Shown: positions 1 through 7,854 of the stretch, in pieces
Layout of the letters: every line of letters starts with the position of its first letter
Numbering within the stretch: position 1 is the first letter of the stretch
NCBI GenBank assembly: GCA_025933775.1
Contig: JAICZH010000022.1
Span: 1 to 38,619, forward strand
DNA from: Chitinophagaceae bacterium
Lineage (GTDB): Bacteria > Bacteroidota > Bacteroidia > Chitinophagales > Chitinophagaceae
Direction: 5' to 3'
Length of the DNA: 38,619 nucleotides
Made by a program: the position numbers and the translations under genes
Notes under the pieces: generated by a model
Database searches by the model: none
What the model was told of the DNA's origin: nothing
The model's input: the letters and a program-made list of their open reading frames with translations, nothing else

Positions 1-1
1 G

Positions 2-778
2 CCCGCTTACAACAAATGGACTTGGGATTATTTTAAAAAAATTGTGGGCGATAAAAAAGTAGGGCTTTATAACAATGTAAAAAGCGATGCTTATACGCCG
101 ATAAATACTGCTGACGATTATAAAACTTTTGGCGAATATGTTGATATGATTCAAAAAGGACCGGCTGCATGGCGTATTTTTCTTTTTAATATTTTTGACC
201 ATGCTCCGCAGCTTATCCAGGATTTTACATGGCCCGAAGATTTAATGAAAGGGTATGTAAAAAAATACCCGATGCTGTTTACCGGCGGACAAACTTCTAT
301 AACTCACATGCATTTTGATATTGATCTTTCGCACATATTGCATACGCAGTTTGCCGGAAGAAAAAGGGTTTTATTATTTCAATATGAAGAACAGCATAAA
401 TTATATCGCAAACCTTTTGAAGTGCTGAGCCTTGCTGATTTTTCAAATTATAATCAAAATTCTGGCAATCCTGATTATGAAAAATTTCCGGCTTTAAAAT
501 ATGCAAATGGTTACGAAATAATTTTAGAGCATGGTGATACTTTATTTATGCCTGCGGGATACTGGCATCACATGGAATATATTGACAGCGGCTTTGCTAT
601 GAGTCTTCGTGCGCTGCAAAGTTCGATAGGCGGAAAAGCAAGAGGGGCATGGAATTTGTTTGGGATGAGAAGTATTGATACCCTGATGAAGAAAACGAAT
701 CCGAAATGGTGGTATAATTATAAAATAAAAAAAATGGAAAAGCTGGCCGGCGAAGAGCTAAAAAAAAATAGTAATTAA
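2..778 (+). CDS. Cupin-like / JmjC-type Fe(II) 2-oxoglutarate dioxygenase, 5' partial
   Basis: The reading frame is open to the left edge, reading PAYNKWTWDYFKKIVGDKK from base 2, so the N-terminus lies outside the window. The GTG at 44 is not needed as a start. The visible 258 residues form a cupin_8/JmjC-like fold. HMHFDID supplies the His-x-Asp pair of the metal site, and the late GDTLFMPAGYWHH segment supplies the distal His after a typical beta-strand and turn. An Arg/Lys-rich strand (QFAGRKRVLLF) lies between them. The family includes protein and small-molecule hydroxylases, and I cannot name the substrate. The C-terminus is basic (Lys-rich) and ends about 195 bases before a strong terminator. 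Family call confident; function open. Confidence 0.8.
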   Translation, partial: PAYNKWTWDYFKKIVGDKKVGLYNNVKSDAYTPINTADDYKTFGEYVDMIQKGPAAWRIFLFNIFDHAPQLIQDFTWPEDLMKGYVKKYPMLFTGGQTSITHMHFDIDLSHILHTQFAGRKRVLLFQYEEQHKLYRKPFEVLSLADFSNYNQNSGNPDYEKFPALKYANGYEIILEHGDTLFMPAGYWHHMEYIDSGFAMSLRALQSSIGGKARGAWNLFGMRSIDTLMKKTNPKWWYNYKIKKMEKLAGEELKKNSN

Positions 779-954
779 TTACCGGAAAATTCTTTTTCTT
801 ACAAAATATTGCTAATTTAGCTACCCATTCCTGATTTTACTTTATCCTATTAAATTAAGACCGTTCACACGCCAATAGCCTTGACAAAGGGTTAATCAAT
901 AAAAAAATATATCCTCGATTTAAAAAATTACCGGAAAATTTCAAACTTTTTCTT
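777..954. repeat. Pair of imperfect direct repeats in spacer
   Basis: The 15-mer AATTACCGGAAAATT occurs at 777-791 and again at 926-940. Both copies run into a CTTTTTCTT tract (792-800 and 946-954), with five extra bases TCAAA in the second copy. The first copy overlaps the stop codon of the upstream gene. The segment between the copies has no ORF or match to TAnnTTTG that I could see. Confidence 0.6.
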
Positions 955-974
955 GTGGTTTCAGAGGTAAGCAA

Positions 975-1010
975 GGCCGGTGATTTTTATCACTGGCCGT
1001 TTTTATTTTT
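975..1010 (+). terminator. Rho-independent terminator
   Basis: A 10-base stem (GGCCGGTGAT, 975-984, pairing with ATCACTGGCC, 989-998, one G-T pair) closes a TTTT loop and is followed by a T-rich tail at 999-1010. The tail exists only on the plus strand, so it ends transcripts reading rightward. It lies 196 bases after the nearest plus-strand stop codon, which is far for a simple gene terminator. Confidence 0.85.
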
Positions 1011-1021
1011 ATAATACCATT

Positions 1022-1693
1022 CTATTCAATGGAGCGGTTAATAAATTTTACCAAAGGCATAAGTGCTCTAAAAGCTTGCCCCGTATCCTTTGCCAGGGCT
1101 GAATTGGTAAGTAATGAGTCAGGAATATTTTTAATGGCTACATAATTTTTTAGCTTTAAAAAAGACGCCGCTTCATCTTCTTTGTTATAACCTTTTGGAA
1201 CATTTACCAGCATTTGATTTTTATTCATTTCAAGACCACCGGCATATTGTTTTTTAAACGAAGCGTTCGTAATAATTTTTTTAAATTCAGGAAAACAATA
1301 ATCAATTTCTTGTCGAAGTTTTTTTAATGCAATGGGTTCAGGCATCCAAAGTCCGCCGCCTACAAAACTTTTGCCGCCAGGCTGTAAATGAAAATAATAA
1401 CCGGAGAAAATGGATTTTTTACCGCCACGGTTGAAAGATGCGCCCATATTGGTTTTATACGGAGTTTTATCTTTTGAAAAACGAATATCGCGGTTAATGC
1501 GAAACGTGCAATCTTTGGGGTGAAGTTCTTTTATATCATTATCAAAAAGTGAAATGATATGAATAATTTTTTCAACAAAATTTTCAAAATCATTTTTTGC
1601 AGAAAGATATTCTTCCTTGTGCTCATCAAACCAGGGCTTGTTGTTATTGTTTTTAAGTTTTTTTAAAAAAAGCAGTGTGGAAGAATGCAACAT
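1022..1693 (-). CDS. DUF2461 domain-containing protein (TIGR02453 family)
   Basis: The 223-residue protein has the usual length and the hallmark opening of the family: FLKKLKNNNNKPWFDEHKEEY near residues 9-29, then RINRDIRFSKDKTPYKTN around 65-83 and GGKSFVGGGLWMPEP around 107-121. No signal peptide or membrane segment is present, so it is probably cytosolic. The biochemical role of the family is not established. It is the last gene of a minus-strand run: its ATG lies 35 bases after the stop of the HNH gene, which itself follows ligA by 29 bases, so the three are probably co-transcribed. No -7 box lies in the 35-base gap. Confidence 0.9.
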   Translation of the reverse strand: MLHSSTLLFLKKLKNNNNKPWFDEHKEEYLSAKNDFENFVEKIIHIISLFDNDIKELHPKDCTFRINRDIRFSKDKTPYKTNMGASFNRGGKKSIFSGYYFHLQPGGKSFVGGGLWMPEPIALKKLRQEIDYCFPEFKKIITNASFKKQYAGGLEMNKNQMLVNVPKGYNKEDEAASFLKLKNYVAIKNIPDSLLTNSALAKDTGQAFRALMPLVKFINRSIE

Positions 1694-1728
1694 TGATTGA
1701 ACAGATTCGGATTAAGAGTTATTAAAAA

Positions 1729-2292
1729 TTATTTTACAGCGCTCCAGTTTTCGCCGCTTTTAATTCTATAAATAGTCATTTGGCTCACATGAAATTTATC
1801 GGCAATTTGCTTATAAGAAAGTTTGCGCTGCGGATTATTAATTGCTGATTTAATTGCTTTCACCTGAACTGAAGAAAGTTTCAGGCCTTTTGTTTTGGAA
1901 AGCTGCGCTTTTTTGTATGCAATTTTTTCCGGGCTTTTTTGCTGATGTGTGCCCGCATCTTTTTGGGAAGCCCATCTTAGGTTTTTTACATTGTTATCCG
2001 TTTTGTTATGATTAACGTGTATAACAAATTTATCTTTTGGTGAATTTTTTTTAATAAAAAAATTCGCAACTTCGCGATGAAAATAAATGGTACCATTGCC
2101 TCCGTCAACATGAAGGTTGAGAGTTTTATATCCTGAAGTAAGAGAGCCTTCCAGCAATTTGCCATCTTTATAAATATCTTCATAATAACTGGCTGCACGG
2201 CCATGTGATGAGATGGCATATTTTTTACGCAATATTTTTGCACCTTTAAACTGGAGTTGCTTCCATTGTTCTCCATTTATTTTTTTTATCAT
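1729..2292 (-). CDS. NUMOD4/HNH homing-endonuclease-like protein with C-terminal helix-turn-helix
   Basis: Three parts can be seen in 187 residues. An N-terminal NUMOD4-like stretch (residues 4-60) reads EQWKQL, then YAISSHGR, then SGYKTLNL. An HNH nuclease core follows, with YFHREVANFF (His72) and VNHNKTDNNVKNLRW (Asn94-His95, Asn104). A C-terminal HTH (about 145-185) contains YKQIADKFHVSQMTIYRIKSG, a resolvase/NUMOD1-type DNA-binding motif. This architecture is typical of free-standing, phage-type homing endonucleases. All core HNH residues appear present, so the protein may be active. It is not inside another gene but sits in the 95-bp-level spacing of an apparent ligA operon. The gene could also be a domesticated DNA-binding protein. 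No recognisable intron or intein is seen in ligA. Confidence 0.85.
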   Translation of the reverse strand: MIKKINGEQWKQLQFKGAKILRKKYAISSHGRAASYYEDIYKDGKLLEGSLTSGYKTLNLHVDGGNGTIYFHREVANFFIKKNSPKDKFVIHVNHNKTDNNVKNLRWASQKDAGTHQQKSPEKIAYKKAQLSKTKGLKLSSVQVKAIKSAINNPQRKLSYKQIADKFHVSQMTIYRIKSGENWSAVK

Positions 2293-2321
2293 AGCACGTT
2301 GTTTAAAATAAAGTTACAAAA

Positions 2322-4397
2322 CTAAGTTTGTATCATGTTTAAAAATTCACTTTCAGTTATAATTTTTATTGATTTCAGTTTTTTAGCTTTTTCCAGTTTG
2401 CTTCCTGCCGAATCTCCCGTTACAAGGTAATTCAAATTGTTACTAACGGTGGAGAGTAAACGTCCTCCGTTGTCTTCAACAAATTTTTCGGCATCACTTC
2501 TTTTTAATGTAGGCAATGTGCCGGTAAATAAAAAAGTTTGGCCCGAGAGTTTTCCTTCTTTATTTCCAATCTTATCCCCGGCTACGTTAATGCCGGCGTC
2601 CGCAAGGATTTCAAGCATTTTTATGTTATCATCATTATGAAAAAAATTAAAAATACTTTCGCCCACTTTATTGCCAATGTCTTTTAATTGTTGCAAATCT
2701 TCTATTGAAAAATTTTTAAGTTCAAAAATATTTTGGACGCTTTTGCCTAAAGTTTTTGCAGTGGCTTCGCCTACATAACGTATTCCCAATCCGAATATAA
2801 GCCGGTGCAAATTTTGTTTTTTTGAATTTTCAATTGCCGTGCGAAGATTGTCAATTGACTTTGGGCCAAATCCTTCCAGCTTGGCAATTGCTTCATAATT
2901 GAGCGAATAAATTCCAGGTATATTTTTTAAAAAATGTAAAGAATAAAACTTGCGAACATTCGATTCGCCAAGGCTGCGAATGTCCATGGCATCTTTACTT
3001 ACGAAATGAATAATGCGTTCTACAACCTGCGCCTCACAATTTATATTTACACATCGCCAAACTGCTTCTCCTTCGGGCTTTACTAATGGATCATTGCACA
3101 CAGGGCAATTTTTTGGAAAAATAATTTTTGTTTCATTTCCTTTTCTTAATTCATCAAGCGGTTTTACAATATAAGGAATTACATCACCGGCGCGCTCCAC
3201 TATAACGGCGTCGCCTATACGAAGATCTTTTTCTGCAATTACATCTGCATTAAAAAGCGAAATGGATGAAACGGTAACTCCGCCGATATGCACAGGTTCT
3301 ATTTTTGCAACGGGCGTTACAGAGCCGGTGCGGCCTACCTGAAATTCAACTTTTGTTAATGTAGAAGTAGCCTGTCTTGCTTTGAATTTATAAGCCATTG
3401 CCCATCGGGGATGATGGGCAGTGCTGCCCGATTGCTGCTGCAATTCTATATCATTCACTTTTATCACCATTCCATCTATTTCGTAGGGTAATTCATCTCT
3501 TTTTAATTCAAACGCTTTGCAAAATGCAACTACTTCTTCAATAGTATGAAGCAATTTTTTTTCATTAACAGGCGTTCTAAAGCCGAGCGCAGCAAGCATT
3601 TGCAAAGAGCCGGCATGTGTGGCTATCAATTTATCAGGCTGTTTTTTTTCATTAATTTTTATATAACTTATATGATACAAAATCGCTTCAAGTTTTCTTT
3701 TTCTTACTGCTGCAGGGTCTTTCATGCGAAGTGAACCGGCCGCCGCATTACGCGGATTTGCAAGCGCCGCGAAACCTTCTTCTGCCAGCGCTGCATTATA
3801 TCTTTTGAAATTTTCTTTTGTCATTAATACTTCGCCGCGTATTTCAATTTTATCAATTCCATAATTAGAAAATTTGGCTGACAAAGGAACAGAACCGATT
3901 TGTTTGATATTAGTTGTAACATCATCTCCTGCAATTCCATCGCCGCGGGTAGCGCCACGGGCTAATATATCATTTTCATAAATTAAAGAAATACTGGCGC
4001 CATCAAACTTTGGCTCGGTGCTATACGTTATTTGCGAAACATCCAAAATTGTTCTGAGTCTTTTATCCCAATCAATAAGGTCTTGCGGATTATAACTATT
4101 TTCCAGGCTAAGCATTGGCGTGAGATGCGCCACCGTTATAAATTCTGTATTAAGGCTGTTGCCTACCCGCTGCGTGGGCGAATCGGGAGTTATTAAAGCA
4201 GGATTTTCTTTTTCCAGTTTTTCCAGTTTTTTATAAATTAAATCATATACATCATCGGTAATAAGCGGATCATTTAAAATATAATAGCGGTATTCATGAA
4301 ACCGTAATGCATGTCTTAATTCATCAATCGTTGCCTCATTTTTTAAAAGCTTATTGGTTAATGACTGTAAAGCTTTTGTTTGATCTTTTGTGTACAT
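2322..4397 (-). CDS. ligA: NAD-dependent DNA ligase LigA
   Basis: This enzyme seals DNA nicks at Okazaki fragments and in repair, using NAD+. The 691 residues show the full domain order. The N-terminal Ia domain has RYYILNDPLITDDVYD around 37-52. The adenylation domain has nucleophile Lys130 in EPKFDG. The OB fold follows, then a four-Cys zinc finger (CPVCNDPL and CVNINCEAQ), tandem helix-hairpin-helix repeats around 500-590, and a C-terminal BRCT domain (GQTFLFTGTLPTLKRSDAEK). Length is normal and no residue is missing. Start ATG at 4397 lies 15 bases from a TATTTTTA box. Probably first gene of an operon with the HNH and DUF2461 genes. Confidence 0.98.
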   Translation of the reverse strand: MYTKDQTKALQSLTNKLLKNEATIDELRHALRFHEYRYYILNDPLITDDVYDLIYKKLEKLEKENPALITPDSPTQRVGNSLNTEFITVAHLTPMLSLENSYNPQDLIDWDKRLRTILDVSQITYSTEPKFDGASISLIYENDILARGATRGDGIAGDDVTTNIKQIGSVPLSAKFSNYGIDKIEIRGEVLMTKENFKRYNAALAEEGFAALANPRNAAAGSLRMKDPAAVRKRKLEAILYHISYIKINEKKQPDKLIATHAGSLQMLAALGFRTPVNEKKLLHTIEEVVAFCKAFELKRDELPYEIDGMVIKVNDIELQQQSGSTAHHPRWAMAYKFKARQATSTLTKVEFQVGRTGSVTPVAKIEPVHIGGVTVSSISLFNADVIAEKDLRIGDAVIVERAGDVIPYIVKPLDELRKGNETKIIFPKNCPVCNDPLVKPEGEAVWRCVNINCEAQVVERIIHFVSKDAMDIRSLGESNVRKFYSLHFLKNIPGIYSLNYEAIAKLEGFGPKSIDNLRTAIENSKKQNLHRLIFGLGIRYVGEATAKTLGKSVQNIFELKNFSIEDLQQLKDIGNKVGESIFNFFHNDDNIKMLEILADAGINVAGDKIGNKEGKLSGQTFLFTGTLPTLKRSDAEKFVEDNGGRLLSTVSNNLNYLVTGDSAGSKLEKAKKLKSIKIITESEFLNMIQT

Positions 4398-4413
4398 GAA
4401 AAAAGATTTATTG

Positions 4414-4421
4414 TAAAAATA
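4414..4421 (-). promoter_or_regulatory. Variant -7 box upstream of ligA
   Basis: On the minus strand this reads TATTTTTA, followed by C. It differs from TAnnTTTG only at the last base and lies 15 bases before the ligA ATG. The identical nonamer TATTTTTAC precedes rlmD and hflX. Confidence 0.4.
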
Positions 4422-4537
4422 AAATACCTGAAAGTTATATTTAAAAAAAAGATAAATTTAAAATGATGCAGATTATTTCAATCCTTAAATATGAAATATG
4501 AAAAAAACTAAAAATTAAATCCAAACTATACTTTTTT

Positions 4538-4545
4538 TAATTTTG
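4538..4545 (+). promoter_or_regulatory. Bacteroidota -7 promoter box
   Basis: TAATTTTG matches TAnnTTTG and ends 16 bases before the ATG at 4562. No TTG -33 element is visible at 17-23 bases upstream. Confidence 0.5.
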
Positions 4546-4561
4546 CATAAAAGAAAATGAA

Positions 4562-5227
4562 ATGGAATTTGAGAAAATCTATAACAAAGGACAGGCTCAG
4601 CTATTCAAAAATAAATACCTTGAATATCTTACAAAAACACATCCGTTAGTAATATGGAGTATGTATTTTCCTTTTATAATTTTTCTTCCATATTATGCGT
4701 ATAACAAACTTAATTTTTCCGGTGCATCTGTGTTACTTATTTTTTTCTGCGGTATTTTTTTCTGGACATTTTTTGAATATATCATTCATCGTTTTGTTTT
4801 TCATGTAGTGGCCGAAAGCCCGCGTGCCCGCAGGATTGCATACATAATGCACGGCAATCATCATGAGTTTCCCAGAGATCGCCAGCGATTGTTTATGCCG
4901 GCTGTGCCCAGTATTATTGTATCATCGGTAATTTTTTTATTGATGTACGGATTAATGAACAATAATGCATTTATCTTTTTCCCGGGATTTATTTTAGGCT
5001 ATCTTATTTATGCAAGTATGCATTACGCTATTCATGCATGGCGGCCTTTTTTTAAATGGATGAAACCAATATGGCGCAATCATCATCTGCATCATTATAA
5101 AAGCGAAGAAAAAGGTTTTGGCGTAAGTTCCCATTTTTGGGATAAAGTTTTTGGAACAGCTTTCGATTTAAAAAAAGAAAAAGAAGATAAAGAAGCCGTG
5201 CAAAAAATTATGTTTGTTAAAAAATAA
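4562..5227 (+). CDS. Fatty acid hydroxylase / sterol desaturase family membrane protein
   Basis: The 221-residue integral membrane protein carries the histidine clusters of the di-iron hydroxylase superfamily: FEYIIHRFVFH (about residues 73-83), HGNHHEFPRD (about 98-107), HYAIHAW (about 155-161) and NHHLHHY (about 172-178). Four or so hydrophobic segments lie between them (IWSMYFPFIIFLPYYAY, LLIFFCGIFFW, a third after the HGNHH cluster, and FPGFILGYLIYASM). The HGNHHEFPRDRQR signature is closest to fatty acid 2-hydroxylases (FA2H/Scs7 type) rather than sterol desaturases, which would suit hydroxylation of sphingolipid or ornithine-lipid acyl chains in Bacteroidota membranes; that substrate is inference. 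The gene is single, with its own promoter, and ends 7 bases from a convergent gene. Confidence 0.88.
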   Translation: MEFEKIYNKGQAQLFKNKYLEYLTKTHPLVIWSMYFPFIIFLPYYAYNKLNFSGASVLLIFFCGIFFWTFFEYIIHRFVFHVVAESPRARRIAYIMHGNHHEFPRDRQRLFMPAVPSIIVSSVIFLLMYGLMNNNAFIFFPGFILGYLIYASMHYAIHAWRPFFKWMKPIWRNHHLHHYKSEEKGFGVSSHFWDKVFGTAFDLKKEKEDKEAVQKIMFVKK

Positions 5228-5234
5228 TTTTCGT

Positions 5235-5558
5235 TTACCATTTATCTTCATTATTGTTTTCGGGATGTGTTTTATTAAACTGTTTTCTGCTTTTTATTTT
5301 TTGTAATTGCCTTTGTATTATTAATTCTGAAATAAGAATTCCTGCATCGTGTTGCTCATTATTTTTTAAAACTTCTTTTAATTTTTTTTCATTTATATCA
5401 AGCCGGTAAAGCAATTGAATTAATGCATTAAAATTGGTATTGATTAATTCATTGATAAAAAAAATTAATTGCGCCTTAAATTTATCTGATGGTTCGCGAA
5501 TGGAATTTACTGCTGCAATAATTTTATCAGTAACTATTTTTTCATTTTCTGTTTGCAT
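5235..5558 (-). CDS. Hypothetical protein, mostly helical, 107 residues
   Basis: I do not recognise this protein. It is a soluble, charged, probably all-helical 107-residue chain with no signal peptide, Cys or membrane segment. It has a hydrophobic helix in the middle (KFKAQLIFFINELINTNFNA) and a Lys/Asn-rich C-terminal tail ending HPENNNEDKW. Codon and base use resemble the neighbours. It lies 108 bases downstream of the TIGR02757 gene on the same strand and could share its transcript. A near-match box TATATTTA lies just upstream of the ATG. Coding is likely because the frame is open for its whole length on a strand with many stops in other frames. Confidence 0.65.
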   Translation of the reverse strand: MQTENEKIVTDKIIAAVNSIREPSDKFKAQLIFFINELINTNFNALIQLLYRLDINEKKLKEVLKNNEQHDAGILISELIIQRQLQKIKSRKQFNKTHPENNNEDKW

Positions 5559-5666
5559 TTTTAAATATAAAGGATAAGATTTTTTATTTTATAATCTTTG
5601 CTTGACAACTATAAAAAAATATTCTATTTGTTTAATAATTTTTTCAAAAAATGGAATAAAAACTAT

Positions 5667-6506
5667 TCAAAATTTTTCCAACACCCCTAATCCAAATAAA
5701 GCAAAATCATATTTTACCGGATCTTTTTTATCAAATTTTTTTAACGCTTCCGTTAATTCAATTGCAGCGATCCAATCAACTTGTTTTCGTTTTAATAAAT
5801 TGAAATGCCTTGCAACCCTTGCTACATGCACATCTACAGGGCAAATCAATTGCGCCGGTGAAATTTTTTTCCAAATTCCAAAATCAACACCTGCATTATC
5901 ATTGCGCACCATCCATCTCAAATACATATTTAATCTTTTGCAGGTTGAATTTTTTTGTGGAGAAGCAATATGTTTTTTTGTTCGCTCTGGTACATCATCC
6001 AATGAAAAAAAATATTGATAGAAAGAATTTAAAGAAGCTTCAATTACATTGTTTGATTGTTGAATTGCTTGATTGTTGAAAAACGCAGTCTCTAAAGATT
6101 TATGTTTTGAATAATGAAATTTAAAGAACGAAATAAAATATAAAAGGTCCGTATCATTGAATGTGCGATGGCAAAATTTTTCAACTCTTTTTAAATCTTC
6201 ATCGCTGTGATGCAGACAAAAATCATAAGGTGCATTATCCATCAGTTGCAGCAGCAGCCAGCATTTGTTGATGATGGTTTTACGTACTCCCCATGCAAAA
6301 ATGGCTGCAAAAAAACCGGCAATTTCAATATCCTGTTTTTTAGAAAATAAATGCGGAATGCAAACCGGATCATCTTTAATAAAAGAAGAATTATTAAATT
6401 GAATTACTTTTTGATCGAGAAATTTTTTGAAATTACTGTTTATATTTTTTTTGTCATTTAGAGAAACTTCTGTGAAATGGCTTGGTTTCCGTTTAATAAA
6501 TTTCAT
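5667..6506 (-). CDS. TIGR02757 family protein (DUF2400)
   Basis: The 279-residue protein matches TIGR02757: EIAGFFAAIFAWGVRKTIIN (about 61-80), RTKKHIASPQKNSTCKRLNM (about 175-195), LRWMVRNDNAGVDFGIW, and PVDVHVARVARHFNLLKRKQ followed by DFALFGLGVLE at the C-terminus. The C-terminal part resembles helix-hairpin-helix DNA glycosylase folds (PVDVHVARVA with a later Asp), but no function is established for the family. Residues 143-153 (FNNQAIQQSNN) are encoded by a 16-base tandem duplication. The ATG overlaps the TGA of a possible 41-codon ORF (ATGA), and a PLP enzyme gene lies upstream on the same strand, so translation may be coupled. Confidence 0.9.
   Translation of the reverse strand: MKFIKRKPSHFTEVSLNDKKNINSNFKKFLDQKVIQFNNSSFIKDDPVCIPHLFSKKQDIEIAGFFAAIFAWGVRKTIINKCWLLLQLMDNAPYDFCLHHSDEDLKRVEKFCHRTFNDTDLLYFISFFKFHYSKHKSLETAFFNNQAIQQSNNVIEASLNSFYQYFFSLDDVPERTKKHIASPQKNSTCKRLNMYLRWMVRNDNAGVDFGIWKKISPAQLICPVDVHVARVARHFNLLKRKQVDWIAAIELTEALKKFDKKDPVKYDFALFGLGVLEKF
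6049..6080. repeat. 16-base tandem duplication inside a coding region
   Basis: TTGTTTGATTGTTGAA (6049-6064) is followed at once by TTGCTTGATTGTTGAA (6065-6080), one mismatch in 16. It lies within the TIGR02757 gene. Because 16 is not a multiple of three, the two copies are read in different frames. Confidence 0.85.
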
Positions 6507-6628
6507 CTCAATATTTTCAATCGCTTTCTCACAAAAGCATTACTCCTTTTAGCAAGAGAAAGGCCAATTATAAAAATTTTATTTTCAGAAGTACATAAAA
6601 AAAGTTCTTCTCTATAGTACGACATCAT
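6503..6628 (-). CDS. Possible small ORF, 41 residues, coupled to TIGR02757 gene
   Basis: Starting at tandem ATG codons (6628 and 6625), a 41-codon frame ends in a TGA at 6505-6503 that overlaps the ATG of the next gene as ATGA. The product begins MMSYYREELFLCTSENK and ends AKRSNAFVRKRLKILR. It is a short peptide with a hydrophobic middle (IFIIGLSLA) and a strongly basic tail. It fills most of the 171-base gap between the PLP enzyme gene and the TIGR02757 gene. It may be a real small protein, a translational-coupling leader, or chance. I do not recognise it. Confidence 0.3.
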   Translation of the reverse strand: MMSYYREELFLCTSENKIFIIGLSLAKRSNAFVRKRLKILR

Positions 6629-6677
6629 TTTTTATTTTTTACAATTTACAAAAGATAAATAAATTTTTAAAGCTATT

Positions 6678-7820
6678 TTATTTCCCAATTGCCTGTTTCA
6701 GATCATTAATTAAATCATCTGCATCTTCAATGCCTACGCTTAATCGTATCAATGAATCAACCAAACCGTTTTTAATTCTTTCTTCACGCGGAATGCTTGC
6801 GTGAGTCATGCTTGCAGGATGCCCGATAAGGCTTTCCACTCCGCCCAGACTTTCTGCCAATGAAAAAAGTTTTGTTGATGACAGCACTTTTTTTGCAACA
6901 TCTATGCTATCGTCTTTCAATGTAAAGCTCATCATGCCACCAAAGCCACGCATTTGTTTTTTAGCAATTTCATGATTAGGATGATCTTCAAAACCACCCC
7001 AAAAAACTTTATCAACTTTTGGATTTTGCCTTAACCAATTTGCAATTTTTTCTCCGTTTTCGCAATGGCGTTGCATACGTACATGCAAAGTTTTTAATCC
7101 TCTTAAAATTAAAAAACAATCCTGCGGGCCGGGAACTGCGCCGCAACTGTTTTGTATGAAAGCAAGATGTTCATTCAGTTTTTCATCATTCACAATTATA
7201 CAGCCATGAACTACATCGCTGTGGCCGCCAATATACTTTGTTGCAGAATGAACAACAATGTCTGCGCCCAGGTCCAAAGGATTTTGCAAATAAGGCGAAG
7301 CAAAAGTATTATCAACACAAAGTAAAATATGATGCTGCTTTGCAATAGTGGCTACTACTGCAATATCAGTAATGTTCATCATCGGGTTGGTGGGCGTTTC
7401 CGTCCAAATGAGCTTTGTATTTTTATTAATATATTTTGAAACTTCATTGGCATCCTGCATATTTATAAAATGAAATTTCAAACCATATTTTTCAAAAATT
7501 TTTGTAAACATCCGGTAAGTGCCACCGTACATATCATTGGCTGCAATTACTTCGTCGCCGGGGGTTAATAATTTTATTACTGCATCTGTGGCTGCGGAGC
7601 CGCTTGCAAAACAAAGCCCGTATTTTCCATTTTCAATTGCAGCCAGTGCATTTTGTAATGCAGTTCTGGTGGGGTTTTGCGTGCGTGCATATTCATAACC
7701 TTTATGCTTGCCCGCGCTTTCCTGTACAAAAGTTGACGTTTGATAAATGGGAGTCATAATTGCTCCCGTTGATGGGTCGGGTTCTACACCGGCGTGAATT
7801 AATTTAGTGGCTAATTTCAA
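6678..7820 (-). CDS. Cystathionine gamma-synthase / gamma-lyase family PLP enzyme (MetB-like)
   Basis: The 380-residue protein is a full-length member of the Cys/Met metabolism PLP family. It has YEYARTQNPTR (about 42-52, phosphate-binding Tyr and Arg), SGSAATDAV, DMYGGTYRMF, the CVDNTFASP segment with the pyridine-binding Asp170, the Schiff-base Lys195 in HSATKYIGGHSD, and SLGGVESLIGHPASMTH near the C-terminus. It should make or break cystathionine in transsulfuration; sequence alone does not separate MetB, lyase or methionine gamma-lyase activity. The start is a TTG (minus strand, 7818-7820): the frame upstream has no ATG, and KLATKLIHAG fits the usual family N-terminus. A TATATTTG box lies 19 bases before it. 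Confidence 0.93.
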   Translation of the reverse strand: MKLATKLIHAGVEPDPSTGAIMTPIYQTSTFVQESAGKHKGYEYARTQNPTRTALQNALAAIENGKYGLCFASGSAATDAVIKLLTPGDEVIAANDMYGGTYRMFTKIFEKYGLKFHFINMQDANEVSKYINKNTKLIWTETPTNPMMNITDIAVVATIAKQHHILLCVDNTFASPYLQNPLDLGADIVVHSATKYIGGHSDVVHGCIIVNDEKLNEHLAFIQNSCGAVPGPQDCFLILRGLKTLHVRMQRHCENGEKIANWLRQNPKVDKVFWGGFEDHPNHEIAKKQMRGFGGMMSFTLKDDSIDVAKKVLSSTKLFSLAESLGGVESLIGHPASMTHASIPREERIKNGLVDSLIRLSVGIEDADDLINDLKQAIGK

Positions 7821-7839
7821 TGTATATTTTTTTGAACAG

Positions 7840-7847
7840 CAAATATA
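7840..7847 (-). promoter_or_regulatory. Bacteroidota -7 promoter box
   Basis: The minus strand reads TATATTTG, 19 bases before the TTG start of the MetB-like gene. It sits in the 34-base gap after acpH, so the gene can be transcribed independently of acpH. Confidence 0.5.
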
Positions 7848-7854
7848 AAATGAA

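Noticed and set aside
891-896. TTGACA, a perfect sigma-70 -35 hexamer, in the first spacer
   Set aside because: No matching -10 at the right distance, and Bacteroidota primary promoters use TTG/TAnnTTTG instead.
4562-5227. Carotenoid hydroxylase or sterol desaturase
   Set aside because: The HGNHHEFPRD signature is closer to fatty acid 2-hydroxylases, and no carotenoid genes are nearby.
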